DNA from: Beijerinckiaceae bacterium
Lineage (GTDB): Bacteria; Pseudomonadota; Alphaproteobacteria; Rhizobiales; Beijerinckiaceae
Direction: 5' to 3'
Assembly: GCA_947453205.1 (NCBI GenBank)
Contig: CANGFT010000005.1
Coordinates: 62,001-126,000 of the forward strand
Length of the DNA: 64,000 nucleotides
Part shown: positions 1 through 9,476 of the stretch, piece by piece
Position numbering within the stretch: the first letter of the stretch is position 1
Layout of the letters: the number at the start of each line of letters is the position of its first letter
Translations under genes and position numbers: made by a program
Notes under the pieces: generated by a model
The model's database searches: none
The model's input: the letters and a program-made list of their open reading frames with translations, nothing else
Told to the model about the DNA's origin: nothing

Positions 1-990
1 CTCGACATCGAGCACGAAGGGCGCCGCCGTTGAAAGGCCCGCCGCGCTTTGCGCCATATTCGCGACCGGCGCCAGCGGATAGGAGCCGCGCGGCTGTTCG
101 GCGACCCAGTTCACGACTTCACCTGACGATGCGAAGGCGCGCAAGACGGCGGCGCCCAGGGCTTCGCCCGGTTGTTGCGCAAAATCCATCAGGACCGCGT
201 GGGCGGCGTCGAAGGATTGCTGCACGCCCGCGTCGCGCGCGAAGCTGCGCACATGGCGCGTCCAAGCGCCCTTGTAGGCGAGCGAAACGCGGGCCGCATA
301 TGTGTCGCCCAGAGGCCCCATGGAATCGGTGCGCACGAAGGCGCCGCTCGCGCTGAGATCGCAGGCGACGAGGGTGAAGCATTCCTCGGCGCCGCCAAGG
401 CGAGCGACGGATTCGGCGGGGGCGATGAAATCGCGCGCATGGAGGCTGGCGACGTCGACGGCGCCGCAGGCGGCCTGCGCCAGCGCATCGGCCTTCGTCA
501 GCAGGAGCCGCTCCACCGCATCAGCCTCGCCCCGCACACGCGCGAAGGCCTGCGTCACATCCACCAGCTCCACGCCGGGCGACGCAGCCAAAATCGCCTG
601 CGCATGGCCCGCAGGAAAGTCGTCAAGCTCAAGAACGCCGATGCGCTTTGCGCCATCACGGGCGATATGTTCTCCGATGAAGGCGGAGGGACGCGGCGTG
701 GTCGTGACCTCGCCAGCGGGCATGACCGAGCTGATCCATTCGGCCACGCGCTTTGAAAGGGCGGTGGCGAAGACCATCTCGCCCTGTGCGGGCGCATAGA
801 GCAGACCTTCATTCCAATAAGGCGTGAAGCCGGTGAGCCACCAGACCGAACCGCCGCGCGCGATGTTGGTGTAGGCGACGAAGACGTCGACGCCCTCGCG
901 CGCGAGCTCGGCGCGCAGGCGCGCGAGGCGATCGGCAAGAGCGGAAGCGGGAACCTCTGCGGGATCCCAGGCCATCAAACCACGACGCAT
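1..990 (-). CDS. M24-family (Xaa-Pro aminopeptidase/creatinase-like) protein, partial, runs off window start
   Basis: Reverse-strand translation from ATG at 990 reads MRRGLMAWDPAEVPASALADRLARLRAELAREGVDVFVAYTNIARGGSVWWLTGFTPYWNEG..., a creatinase N-domain-like start; open to position 1; 7 nt from the next M24 gene. Not in the ORF track because it is truncated by the window edge. Confidence 0.7.
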   Translation of the reverse strand, partial: MRRGLMAWDPAEVPASALADRLARLRAELAREGVDVFVAYTNIARGGSVWWLTGFTPYWNEGLLYAPAQGEMVFATALSKRVAEWISSVMPAGEVTTTPRPSAFIGEHIARDGAKRIGVLELDDFPAGHAQAILAASPGVELVDVTQAFARVRGEADAVERLLLTKADALAQAACGAVDVASLHARDFIAPAESVARLGGAEECFTLVACDLSASGAFVRTDSMGPLGDTYAARVSLAYKGAWTRHVRSFARDAGVQQSFDAAHAVLMDFAQQPGEALGAAVLRAFASSGEVVNWVAEQPRGSYPLAPVANMAQSAAGLSTAAPFVLDVE

Positions 991-997
991 GGCGTCC

Positions 998-2104
998 TCA
1001 CTGCAAGGGAACGGAGAAGAGTTCGCGCTTCGTGCCGCAGAGCAGCTCATGCCCGCCCTCGCGCACCACAAGCGAATCGCCCAGCACCAGATAGCCCACC
1101 GCGGGATGATAGGTGTTGGGGTGGACGATGAGCGTCATGCCCGCCTGAAGCGTGATTTTCACATCCTCCAGAATGGCTGGCTTCTGGTCGGGGAAGAGCC
1201 CCATGCCATGGCCGCGCACGCGCGTATATTCAGACGTCACATATTCGCCAAGGCCATATTTGCGGAAGACGTCGTTCTCCGCCTTCGCCACATCAGCCGC
1301 CGTGACGCCTGCGCGCACCGTGGCGATGCCCGCCTCCATGGCCTCAAGATAGACCGCGAAAGCCTGCCGCTGCGCTTCGCTCGGCTCGCCCACCACGAGC
1401 GTGCGGCAGATCTGCGCATAATAGCCATCAAAGCAGGGCGTCAGCTCCGTCGTCACCATGTCCCCCTTCTTGAGGATCTTGCCGCCGGGCGGCGCCATGC
1501 CCCGCACCTCCTGACCGCCGACGCCGACGATCATGAAATTCTCAGGCACGCCATGGGCGCGGAAGAAGGACTCCATCTCCGCGACGAGCTCATAGTCCTT
1601 GCGGCCCGGACGCGCCGCCTGCCGGAAGATGGCGTAGCCCTGATCGGCGAGCGCGGCGGCCTTGCGCACGGCGGCGATCTCGACCTCCATCTTGGTCATG
1701 AGCAGATGTTCGACGATCTTAGCGCCATCGGCGACGCGCAGATCCTTCTCGCCATGCAGCAGACCATAGGGCAGCAGATGATAGGGGGCTGCCGCGATGT
1801 TGTGATTGCCCGCGCGCGACAACTGCCGCTTCGCCTCCTGCACGAGGGCGGGGGCGAAGATGGTTTCACAAACAGTCTCACAGCGCGCCCGCTCGCATTC
1901 GGCGGGATCGTCGAGGATCAGGGTGATGGACCCGTCCTCGCGCACGAGCGCTATGCCCTGTCCCTCCTGAATGCCGAAATCCGTCGCATAGCGCAGATGA
2001 TCGGCATGCCAGTTATTGCCGAAGAGCACGAGAATCTCCACATTCTCGCGCGTCATGGCCTCCTTCAGGGCGGCTGTTCGCGCCGCAAGCGCTTCCTTGC
2101 TCAT
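998..2104 (-). CDS. M24-family peptidase-fold protein (creatinase-like)
   Basis: 368 aa; GDMVTTEL...GYYAQICRTLVVGEPSEAQR and GHGMGL motifs align with the M24 fold. Confidence 0.85.
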   Translation of the reverse strand: MSKEALAARTAALKEAMTRENVEILVLFGNNWHADHLRYATDFGIQEGQGIALVREDGSITLILDDPAECERARCETVCETIFAPALVQEAKRQLSRAGNHNIAAAPYHLLPYGLLHGEKDLRVADGAKIVEHLLMTKMEVEIAAVRKAAALADQGYAIFRQAARPGRKDYELVAEMESFFRAHGVPENFMIVGVGGQEVRGMAPPGGKILKKGDMVTTELTPCFDGYYAQICRTLVVGEPSEAQRQAFAVYLEAMEAGIATVRAGVTAADVAKAENDVFRKYGLGEYVTSEYTRVRGHGMGLFPDQKPAILEDVKITLQAGMTLIVHPNTYHPAVGYLVLGDSLVVREGGHELLCGTKRELFSVPLQ

Positions 2105-2139
2105 TTAAGCCTCTTGTTGGACAAGCGAGGTTACGCCGA

Positions 2140-3825
2140 TCACGCGCCCGCGCGCCAGCCGTAAAATTCCGACGCCCTGGCGGGCGACACGAAGCCCTGC
2201 GCGACATCATTGGCGATCTCAGCGCGGTCGCGCTTCTTCGGGTCGCCATAGCCGCCGCCGCCCGCCGTGAGGAAGGTGACCGAATCGCCCTTGAGAAGCT
2301 GGATCTCCGTGCCCTTGTAGACCGTGCGGTCGGCGACGCCCTGCGAATGGATCACCGCGACATTATGCGCGCCGACGCCTCCGCCGCACAGGCCCCACGG
2401 GGGAACCTGCGTGCGCTCGCAATTGATCGTGACCTTGCAGGGAACGAGCGAGCGATAGGTGATGCGCACGCCAAGGCCGCCGCGATATTCGCCAGCCCCG
2501 CCCGAATCCTCACGCAGCGCATGTTCCTCGACGAGGACGGGATAGCGGATCTCCTGCAATTCGACGGGGGTGTTTCGCACATCGCCCTGACAGACGGAGA
2601 CGCTGGCGTCCTCGCCGTCCTCGGTCGGGCGCCCGCCCCAGCCGCCGCCGAAAATGTTGAGCAGCAGGAAGCGGCTGCCATCTTCGCGGAAACCATAGAA
2701 GGAGCAGCCGCCCATGTCGCCCTTGTGCGCGGCGGGAATCACATGGGGCAGCGCGGGGGCGAGGGCCTTCAGGATGGTGTCGATGGTCGTGGGCAGCGCG
2801 ATGCTCCACAAGCCGATGGCCGTGCCGGGCCTTGCGCTGACGATCGTGCCTTCGGGAATGATGACGTCGAGCGCGCGGAAGCAGCCGTCATGCACATCGA
2901 GCTCCGGCGAGGTGATCGCCTTGAAGGCGACGCGCGCCGCCGCGATGCCGCCGGACTTGCCGGAGTTGAGCGGGGAATGTGTCTGCGGATTCATCTCGGA
3001 GAAATCGACCGTCATGGTCGAGCCCTTGATGGTGACGGTGGTCTTGATCTTGATGGGCTGGTCGAGATTGCGCCCGTCGTTATCGAGCGCGCTTTCGGCC
3101 ACATAGACGCCATCGGGAATCTTCTCGATGACGCTGCGCACGGTCATGTCCGCCTGATCCCAGATGCGGTCGATGCAGGCCTCCACGACATCGCGGCCAT
3201 AACGCTGCACAAGTTCACCATAACGGCGCGCGCCAAGCTGGCACGAGGCGATCTGCGCACGCATGTCGCCAAGGCAGGCCTGAGGAAAGCGCACATTGTC
3301 CTGAATGATCTGCCAGAGCGTCTCATTGCGCACGCCCGCTTCATAGATCTTCAGCGAACGCATCTGCAGGCCTTCGGCGAAGATCTCGGTCGTCAGCGAA
3401 GAGCCAAAACCGATGCGCATGCCGCCAATGTCGACCCAGTGCGCGCGGTTGGCCGCGAAGGCGACGAGTTCGCCGTCCACGAAACAGGGGGCATAGAGCA
3501 CGACATTGTTGAGATGCTGCCCGCAGACCTCGCCATGATTCATGATGAGGATGTCGCCGGGCTTGAAGCCGTCAAGGCCCCAGCGCTTGATGCCGTCCTC
3601 GACCGCGACGCCAAGGTCGGCGAGGAAGATCGGCAGGCCCCCGCGGTTCTGCGAGATCATGCGGCCCTGCGTGTCGATGAGGCCGCAGCAGAAGTCGCGG
3701 ACCTCATAGATCATCATGTTGTAGGCGGCCTTGCACAGGGCGTTGGCCATTTCGTCGGCATAGGCGACGATGGAGTTGCGCACCACTTCGACAGTGATGG
3801 GATGAGCGCCCGCAGCGTTCGTCAT
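2140..3825 (-). CDS. Hydantoinase B/oxoprolinase family protein
   Basis: 561 aa; N-term EVVRNSIVAYADEMANALCKAAYNMMIYEVRDFCCGLID typical of HyuB; adjacent to HyuA. Confidence 0.9.
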   Translation of the reverse strand: MTNAAGAHPITVEVVRNSIVAYADEMANALCKAAYNMMIYEVRDFCCGLIDTQGRMISQNRGGLPIFLADLGVAVEDGIKRWGLDGFKPGDILIMNHGEVCGQHLNNVVLYAPCFVDGELVAFAANRAHWVDIGGMRIGFGSSLTTEIFAEGLQMRSLKIYEAGVRNETLWQIIQDNVRFPQACLGDMRAQIASCQLGARRYGELVQRYGRDVVEACIDRIWDQADMTVRSVIEKIPDGVYVAESALDNDGRNLDQPIKIKTTVTIKGSTMTVDFSEMNPQTHSPLNSGKSGGIAAARVAFKAITSPELDVHDGCFRALDVIIPEGTIVSARPGTAIGLWSIALPTTIDTILKALAPALPHVIPAAHKGDMGGCSFYGFREDGSRFLLLNIFGGGWGGRPTEDGEDASVSVCQGDVRNTPVELQEIRYPVLVEEHALREDSGGAGEYRGGLGVRITYRSLVPCKVTINCERTQVPPWGLCGGGVGAHNVAVIHSQGVADRTVYKGTEIQLLKGDSVTFLTAGGGGYGDPKKRDRAEIANDVAQGFVSPARASEFYGWRAGA

Positions 3826-3827
3826 GG

Positions 3828-5885
3828 TCAGTCCTTCCGGGCGATGTCGACGATGAGATGGCCCGCTTCAGTCACGGTCACCTTGTCGCCGGGGTGGATG
3901 AGGATGGTGGAGTTGGGCTCTTCGATGACGGCGGGACCGGTGATGCTCATGCCGGCCGGCATCGAGGGCCGCCAGAGCACGCGCGCGCGCAGCGGATTTT
4001 TGGGATCATCATAGACGACGTCGCGCGCGGTTTCGGGCTTGTCGTCCGTGGGGGTCCAGGGCTCGGTCAGCCATTGCTCGGCGAGCGTGTCGGCGCGCGG
4101 GGCGGTGAGGACCAGGCGCAGGTTGACGATCTCGAGCTGCTCCTCGACCGCCGCCTGACCGTAGCGCTGGTCATGCTCCTCATGGAAGCGGCCGCGCACG
4201 AGGCTGGTGTCGCCGGACAGCAAGTCGGCGTTCTCGATGCGGATGGAAAGCGCATGCTCCTGACCGACATAACGAAGGTCGGCGTAGAAGCGGAAATCCG
4301 CCACGTCGCCAGATACGCCATCGCGCTGCATCTGCGCCTTGCCGTCTGCGGCGAGCTCGTTGAAGACGCGCTCGACGATGGACTTGTCGAGACCGCCGAG
4401 GCGCCCGACGAGCGTGCGCACGAAGTCCTGACGCCATGAGGCCATCAACATGCCGAGCGCCGAGAAGGTGCCGGGAAGCTTGGGAATGATGACCTGCGGA
4501 ATGAAGATTTCGCGCGCGATGGCGATGGCGTGCAGGGGGCCTGCGCCGCCAAAGGCGATCATCGAGGTCTCCCGGGGATCGACGCCCTTGTTGACGGAGA
4601 CGGCGCGCACCGAAAGGGACATGTTGTTGTCGGCGATGGTGGCGACGCCGAGCGCGGCCTCCATGGTGGAGAGGCCCAGGGGCTTGCCGACTTTTTCATC
4701 GAGCGCACGGCCGGCGGCGGCGATGTCGAGCTGCATGGCGCCGTCGAGGAAGCGGCCACCATTGATGCGGCCGAGCATGAGATCGGCGTCGGTGACGACG
4801 GGGTCCATGGAGCCCTTGCCATAGCAGGCGGGGCCGGGATCGGCGCCCGCGCTCTTGGGCCCGACATGCAGGCCGCCTGACAAATCGACCCAGGCGATGG
4901 ACCCGCCGCCATTGCCGACCTCGACGATGTCGACGACCGGCAATTGCATGGGCTGGCCGGAGGCGTGATCGCCGATGACATAGCCGTCTTCAATCGCGGG
5001 CTGGCCGCGCGTGATGAGCGAGGACTTGGCGGTGGTGCCGCCCATGTCGAAGCCGATGCATTGTTCAAGCCCCAGATGCGCCGCAAGACGACCAGCGCCA
5101 ATCATGCCCGCCACGGGGCCCGACTCCATCATGGACACCGGCTGCACGCGCGCCTGATCGAGCGACATGACGCCGCCGTTCGAGCGCATGATGTGCACCT
5201 TGCCGCCGAAGCTCTCGCCGCGCAGATAGGTTTCGAGCGTGTTCAGGTAATTGCGCACGCGCGGGCCGACGAAGGCGTTGAGCGCGGTGGTGGAGGTGCG
5301 CTCATATTCGCGGAACTCGCGCAGGATCTCGTGGCTGAGCGTGACGAAGAGGGTGGGATTCACGCGGCGCAGAATGTCGCCGACGATCTTTTCATGGTCG
5401 GGATTGGCGTAGGAATGCAGGAAGCAGACGGCGACCGCCTCCACGCCCGCCTCTTTCAGCTCCAGCGCGAGCCGCTCGACCTCGGCCGTGTCGATGGCGG
5501 TCATCACGTCGCCATTCGCGTTGATGCGCTCGTGCACTTCGAATGTGTGGCGACGCTCGACGAGGGGCTTGGGGCGATGGAACCAGAGATTGAAAGCCTC
5601 GATGCGGTTGCCGCGCCCGATGGCGTAGACATCGCGGAAGCCCTTGGTGGTGATGAGCCCGGTGACGGCGCCCTTGCGCTCCAGCACGGTGTTGATGGCG
5701 ATGGTCGAGCCATGCAGCACTTCGCTGAGAGAGGGCAGGTGGCAAGCGGCGAGGGCGAGCGAGGTCGCCACGCCGAGGGTCGGATCGGCGGGGGTGGTCG
5801 ATGTCTTGGATGTGACGATCCGTCCATCCACGCAGCCGACGAGGTCCGTGAACGTCCCGCCGATGTCTATGCCTACGATGTTCAT
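3828..5885 (-). CDS. Hydantoinase A/oxoprolinase family protein
   Basis: 685 aa; MNIVGIDIGGTFTDLVG N-terminus, IGFDMGGTTAKSSLI, GNGGGSIAWVD; overlaps downstream permease by 4 nt. Confidence 0.92.
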   Translation of the reverse strand: MNIVGIDIGGTFTDLVGCVDGRIVTSKTSTTPADPTLGVATSLALAACHLPSLSEVLHGSTIAINTVLERKGAVTGLITTKGFRDVYAIGRGNRIEAFNLWFHRPKPLVERRHTFEVHERINANGDVMTAIDTAEVERLALELKEAGVEAVAVCFLHSYANPDHEKIVGDILRRVNPTLFVTLSHEILREFREYERTSTTALNAFVGPRVRNYLNTLETYLRGESFGGKVHIMRSNGGVMSLDQARVQPVSMMESGPVAGMIGAGRLAAHLGLEQCIGFDMGGTTAKSSLITRGQPAIEDGYVIGDHASGQPMQLPVVDIVEVGNGGGSIAWVDLSGGLHVGPKSAGADPGPACYGKGSMDPVVTDADLMLGRINGGRFLDGAMQLDIAAAGRALDEKVGKPLGLSTMEAALGVATIADNNMSLSVRAVSVNKGVDPRETSMIAFGGAGPLHAIAIAREIFIPQVIIPKLPGTFSALGMLMASWRQDFVRTLVGRLGGLDKSIVERVFNELAADGKAQMQRDGVSGDVADFRFYADLRYVGQEHALSIRIENADLLSGDTSLVRGRFHEEHDQRYGQAAVEEQLEIVNLRLVLTAPRADTLAEQWLTEPWTPTDDKPETARDVVYDDPKNPLRARVLWRPSMPAGMSITGPAVIEEPNSTILIHPGDKVTVTEAGHLIVDIARKD

Positions 5886-6730
5886 TCCTTCACCGAATTC
5901 TTGAGCGTTGGAGGTCGGCGCTTGCCGGGCGTGAGATGGTTCTGGGCGATGCGCACCAGTTCATTGAAGATCACCGCGATGATGGCGAGGCACCCTGTGA
6001 GGGCGAAGAGGGGCGCTGGATCATAGCTCTCCGCAAAGACGCGGGTGAAATAGCCGATGCCCCCTGTCGAGACATAGAGCTCGGCCAGAATCACACCCAG
6101 AAGCGTGAGCGTCATGCCAAGCCGCAAGCCCGTGAAAAGGCTGGGCACAGCATGAGGCAGAATCACATGGCGGATCGTGTCCATGCGGCTTGCGCCCATG
6201 GAGCGCGCCGCGCGCAGATGCAGCTCCTTCACGTCGCGCATGCCCGCCACCACATTCATGATGATGGGAAAGATGCCGTGGCTGAAGCCGAAGGCGATCT
6301 TGGCCGCAGGCCCAAGGCCGAACATCAGGATCACCAGCGGCAGCAATGAGACCTGGGGAATGGCGTAGAGCAGCAGAATGATGGGCAGGAAGGCGCTGCG
6401 GCTGAAACCGGACGCGCCGATCAAAAGACCTATGAGGATTCCGAAGACCACCGAGAGCGCATAGGCGGCGGCGATCTGCGCGACGCAAAACCAGAGAGCC
6501 TCGAGAATCTTCGGCTGCGGCGCGATCTTGTCGAAGAAGGCCTTCACGATGAGGCTGGGCGGGCTCATGAAGGCGGGGTCCGCATAAAGCCGACCATAGA
6601 ACTCAAGCAGCGCCACCACCCCCGCCAGAAGCGCCACGCGCAGCCAGAGGGGCTTGCGCAGAGCCCTGGCGAAAACGCCCGGCGAGGCCGCAAGCGCGGG
6701 ACTGTTTTGCGGGGAGGCGAGATCGCTCAT
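5882..6730 (-). CDS. ABC transporter permease (SsuC/TauC-like)
   Basis: 282 aa hydrophobic; EAA-loop-like ELHLRAARSMGASRMDTIRHVILPHAVPSLFTGLR. Confidence 0.88.
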   Translation of the reverse strand: MSDLASPQNSPALAASPGVFARALRKPLWLRVALLAGVVALLEFYGRLYADPAFMSPPSLIVKAFFDKIAPQPKILEALWFCVAQIAAAYALSVVFGILIGLLIGASGFSRSAFLPIILLLYAIPQVSLLPLVILMFGLGPAAKIAFGFSHGIFPIIMNVVAGMRDVKELHLRAARSMGASRMDTIRHVILPHAVPSLFTGLRLGMTLTLLGVILAELYVSTGGIGYFTRVFAESYDPAPLFALTGCLAIIAVIFNELVRIAQNHLTPGKRRPPTLKNSVKE

Positions 6731-6734
6731 CTGA

Positions 6735-7487
6735 TCACCGGCTCCTGATGTGGTTTTCTAAGCTGTAGACCAGCAGATTCAGGGTCACGGAGGTCGCGAT
6801 CACAAAGGTGATCCAGGCATACATCCGCGCGGACTCCATGAGCTCCGCGGCGAGGGCTATGTTGCGTCCGATGCCAGCCACAGAAGAAATCGTCTCGCCC
6901 CCCAGCACGGAGGCGAAACAGATGAAGAAGCCGATGCGCATGCCCGTGATGAGCACGGGCAAGGCGCCGGGCAGCAGCACATGGCGGAAGGTGTCGAATT
7001 GGCCTGCGCCCATGGAGCGCGCCGCGCGCAGGTAACGCTCCTCCATGTTGGAGAAGGCGGCGATGGTGTTCAAAGCGATGGGAAAAAAGGCGTAAGTCGC
7101 GCCATAGGCGACCTTCGAGCCCGTGCCGATGCCGAAGAAAAGAATGAACATCGGGAAGAATAAAGTGATCGGCACGGTGAAGAGCCCGGCGATGACAGGC
7201 TCGATCACTTGCGTGGCGAGTTTGGACCGGGTGATGGCGTAGCCCGCCAGAACGCCCGCGACGATGGCGATGGCGAAAGCCTTGGCGATGGTGGTGAGCG
7301 TGACCATGACCGCTGACCAGAAGGAGGCCGTCTTCACGAGCCGCTCGAGCGCGACGTAGACGCTCGCAGGCTTCGGCAGGAACAGGGGCGTGACGCTGCC
7401 TGTCTCAGTGGCGAAGAACCATGCGCCCGCGACCACCGCCAGAAAGGCGAGCTGCACCGAACGCGTCGCGAAACTGGAACGCTCCAC
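6735..7487 (-). CDS. ABC transporter permease (SsuC/TauC-like)
   Basis: 250 aa; EERYLRAARSMGAGQFDTFRHVLLPGALPVLITGMR. Confidence 0.88.
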   Translation of the reverse strand: MERSSFATRSVQLAFLAVVAGAWFFATETGSVTPLFLPKPASVYVALERLVKTASFWSAVMVTLTTIAKAFAIAIVAGVLAGYAITRSKLATQVIEPVIAGLFTVPITLFFPMFILFFGIGTGSKVAYGATYAFFPIALNTIAAFSNMEERYLRAARSMGAGQFDTFRHVLLPGALPVLITGMRIGFFICFASVLGGETISSVAGIGRNIALAAELMESARMYAWITFVIATSVTLNLLVYSLENHIRSR

Positions 7488-7489
7488 CC

Positions 7490-8317
7490 TCAGGCTCCCG
7501 CGCTCTGGGGTTGAGGGTCACGCTGGGCGGCCATGGTGGCGCGGATCTCGTCGCGCAGCAGCGCATAACATTCATTGCGCAACTCGCTGAAGCGGGGCTC
7601 CAGCATGAAGTCGGGCGAGCGCGGATGGGGCTCATTGACGTCGATGATAGTCTTGATGCGCCCCGGACGCGCGCTCATCACCACAATACGGTCCGAAAGA
7701 AAGACCGCCTCGGCGAGCGAATGGGTGACGAAGACGATGGTCTTGCCGGTCGCCGCCAGCAACTGCGAGAGATCCTCGCCCAGCACCATGCGCGTTTGTT
7801 CATCAAGCGCCGCGAAGGGTTCATCCATGAGCAGGATGTCGGTTTCGACGCAGATGCCGCGCGCCATGTTCACGCGCTGGCGCATGCCCACCGAAAGCTG
7901 CTCGGGATAATGGCTCGCAAACGAGGCCATGCCGACCGCTTTGAGCGCGCGCATGGCCCGGTCGTCCCATTCCGCCTGAGGAATGCCCTGAAACTTGAGG
8001 GCGATGCGGAAGTTCTCGATCACCGTATACCAGGGAAAGAGCGTGCTTTCCTGAAACACGAAGGCGACCTTGTCGGGATGGGGCTCGCCATCGACAAGCC
8101 TCCCATTGACCATGCAGGTTCCGCTCGTTGGCTTGAACAGGCCGCCGACGATGTTCAGCAATGTGCTCTTGCCGCAGCCGGAAGGGCCGAGCAGGCAGAG
8201 GAATTCGCCTTTCTTGATGTCGAGCGACACATCGTCGAGGGCCAGCACGGCGCCAGATTCATCCGCAGCGCCATAGCGCTGCGTTATGTTGCGGATCGAG
8301 ATAGCCGTTTCGCTCAT
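7490..8317 (-). CDS. ABC transporter ATP-binding protein
   Basis: Walker A GPSGCGKSTLL, Q-loop, signature LSVGMRQRV, Walker B ILLMDEPFAALD. Confidence 0.95.
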   Translation of the reverse strand: MSETAISIRNITQRYGAADESGAVLALDDVSLDIKKGEFLCLLGPSGCGKSTLLNIVGGLFKPTSGTCMVNGRLVDGEPHPDKVAFVFQESTLFPWYTVIENFRIALKFQGIPQAEWDDRAMRALKAVGMASFASHYPEQLSVGMRQRVNMARGICVETDILLMDEPFAALDEQTRMVLGEDLSQLLAATGKTIVFVTHSLAEAVFLSDRIVVMSARPGRIKTIIDVNEPHPRSPDFMLEPRFSELRNECYALLRDEIRATMAAQRDPQPQSAGA

Positions 8318-8327
8318 GGGTTCAGCT

Positions 8328-9311
8328 TCACAGCTTCACCGGCGCGAAGCCGGGCAGGAAGAGTTCGCTGGCTTCCGGGGTCCGGTCGAGGATTTCAAGA
8401 TCCTTGAGGGATTTGCGGATGGTCTCGATGGCCTTGGGATTGAAGGCGCCGTCCATGGAGAGCATCTGCATCTCATAGTCGTAGCTCTTGTCCACGACGC
8501 TGACCGGCAGGCTCATGGTGGCCGCGATGAGCTTCACCGTCTCCTCGCGATTCTCCTTCATGAATTTCGTGGTGGTGAACCAGGCGTGCAGAAATCGCTT
8601 CAGCAGATCAGGATTGTTCTTGATGAGATTGCGATGCGCGAAGATCGCATGGGTGTGAAAGTCAGGAACCGCGTCGCCGAAGGTGGCTAGCAGGCGGCCT
8701 TCGCCATTCTCGACGAGGTTCCATGTCTCCTGGATCGAATTGACGCTGCCAGCGAGTTCGCCCGACTTCATGGCGGCAAGGCGCGTGCGCATTTCGCCCA
8801 TGGCCGTCACCTCGATGCCGGTTGCGCCCCAGCCCTTGCTCTCGGACAGGCGGCGGGTGAGCCAGTCGGTGAGGGAGCCAGCGGTGGTGACGCCGATGCG
8901 CTTGCCCTTGAGGTCGTCGATGGACTTGATCGGGCCGTCCTTCATCACGACCAGCGACATGTTGCGGGGTTCGCTCGCCATGGCGGCGACCGCGATGGCC
9001 GGCACGCCCTTGGCGGCATAGCCCATGCCCGGCCCCGAGCCGAAGCCGACATCAAGGACGCCGGCGGCCATGGCCTGCTGCATCTGGCCATCGCCGCGGA
9101 AGACGGAGATTTCAGCGTCGATGCCGGCAGCGGCGAAAAAGCCCTTGGTTTTCGCGAGATCCGCGCCCGAGAAGGGGAAGGATGAGCCGATGGATTTTCC
9201 GACGCGCAATTTGTCGGCCGCGAAAGCCGGGCCGGTCTTGACCGCCATGCCTGCCATGGCCGCGAGGGCGAGCGCGCTGCGACGCGTGACCATCATTTTC
9301 GTTTCTCCCAT
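8328..9311 (-). CDS. ABC transporter substrate-binding protein (SsuA/NMT1-like)
   Basis: 327 aa with signal peptide; LRVGKSIGSSFPFSGADLAKTKGFFAAAGIDAEISVF. Confidence 0.88.
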   Translation of the reverse strand: MGETKMMVTRRSALALAAMAGMAVKTGPAFAADKLRVGKSIGSSFPFSGADLAKTKGFFAAAGIDAEISVFRGDGQMQQAMAAGVLDVGFGSGPGMGYAAKGVPAIAVAAMASEPRNMSLVVMKDGPIKSIDDLKGKRIGVTTAGSLTDWLTRRLSESKGWGATGIEVTAMGEMRTRLAAMKSGELAGSVNSIQETWNLVENGEGRLLATFGDAVPDFHTHAIFAHRNLIKNNPDLLKRFLHAWFTTTKFMKENREETVKLIAATMSLPVSVVDKSYDYEMQMLSMDGAFNPKAIETIRKSLKDLEILDRTPEASELFLPGFAPVKL

Positions 9312-9451
9312 CTGACCGCCTCAGCGGCGCCCGCCTCAGGCGGGTTCTCGGCGACGGAGCCGATCTGGCCCGCCTGCCGGGACTATAGCCCGACCATTCC
9401 ATTCCATAGATCACAAGTGCTCGAAGCAAGGCGTCGGCAGGCTTTGTCAAA

Positions 9452-9469
9452 TATAGTATAAAGACTATA
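9452..9469. promoter_or_regulatory. Candidate LysR operator (inverted repeat TATAGT-N6-ACTATA)
   Basis: Perfect 6-bp arms in the divergent intergenic region 8 nt before the LysR start. Confidence 0.45.
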
Positions 9470-9476
9470 AGGCGCT

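Noticed and set aside
989-2164. 391-aa plus-strand ORF
   Set aside because: Antisense shadow of the M24 gene at 998-2104; composition rich in R/H/A with no recognisable motifs, as expected in GC-rich DNA.
2347-4014. 555-aa plus-strand ORF
   Set aside because: Antisense to the HyuB gene and the end of HyuA; no family motifs.
4944-6026. 360-aa plus-strand ORF
   Set aside because: Antisense to HyuA; low-complexity His/Asp/Ala-rich translation.
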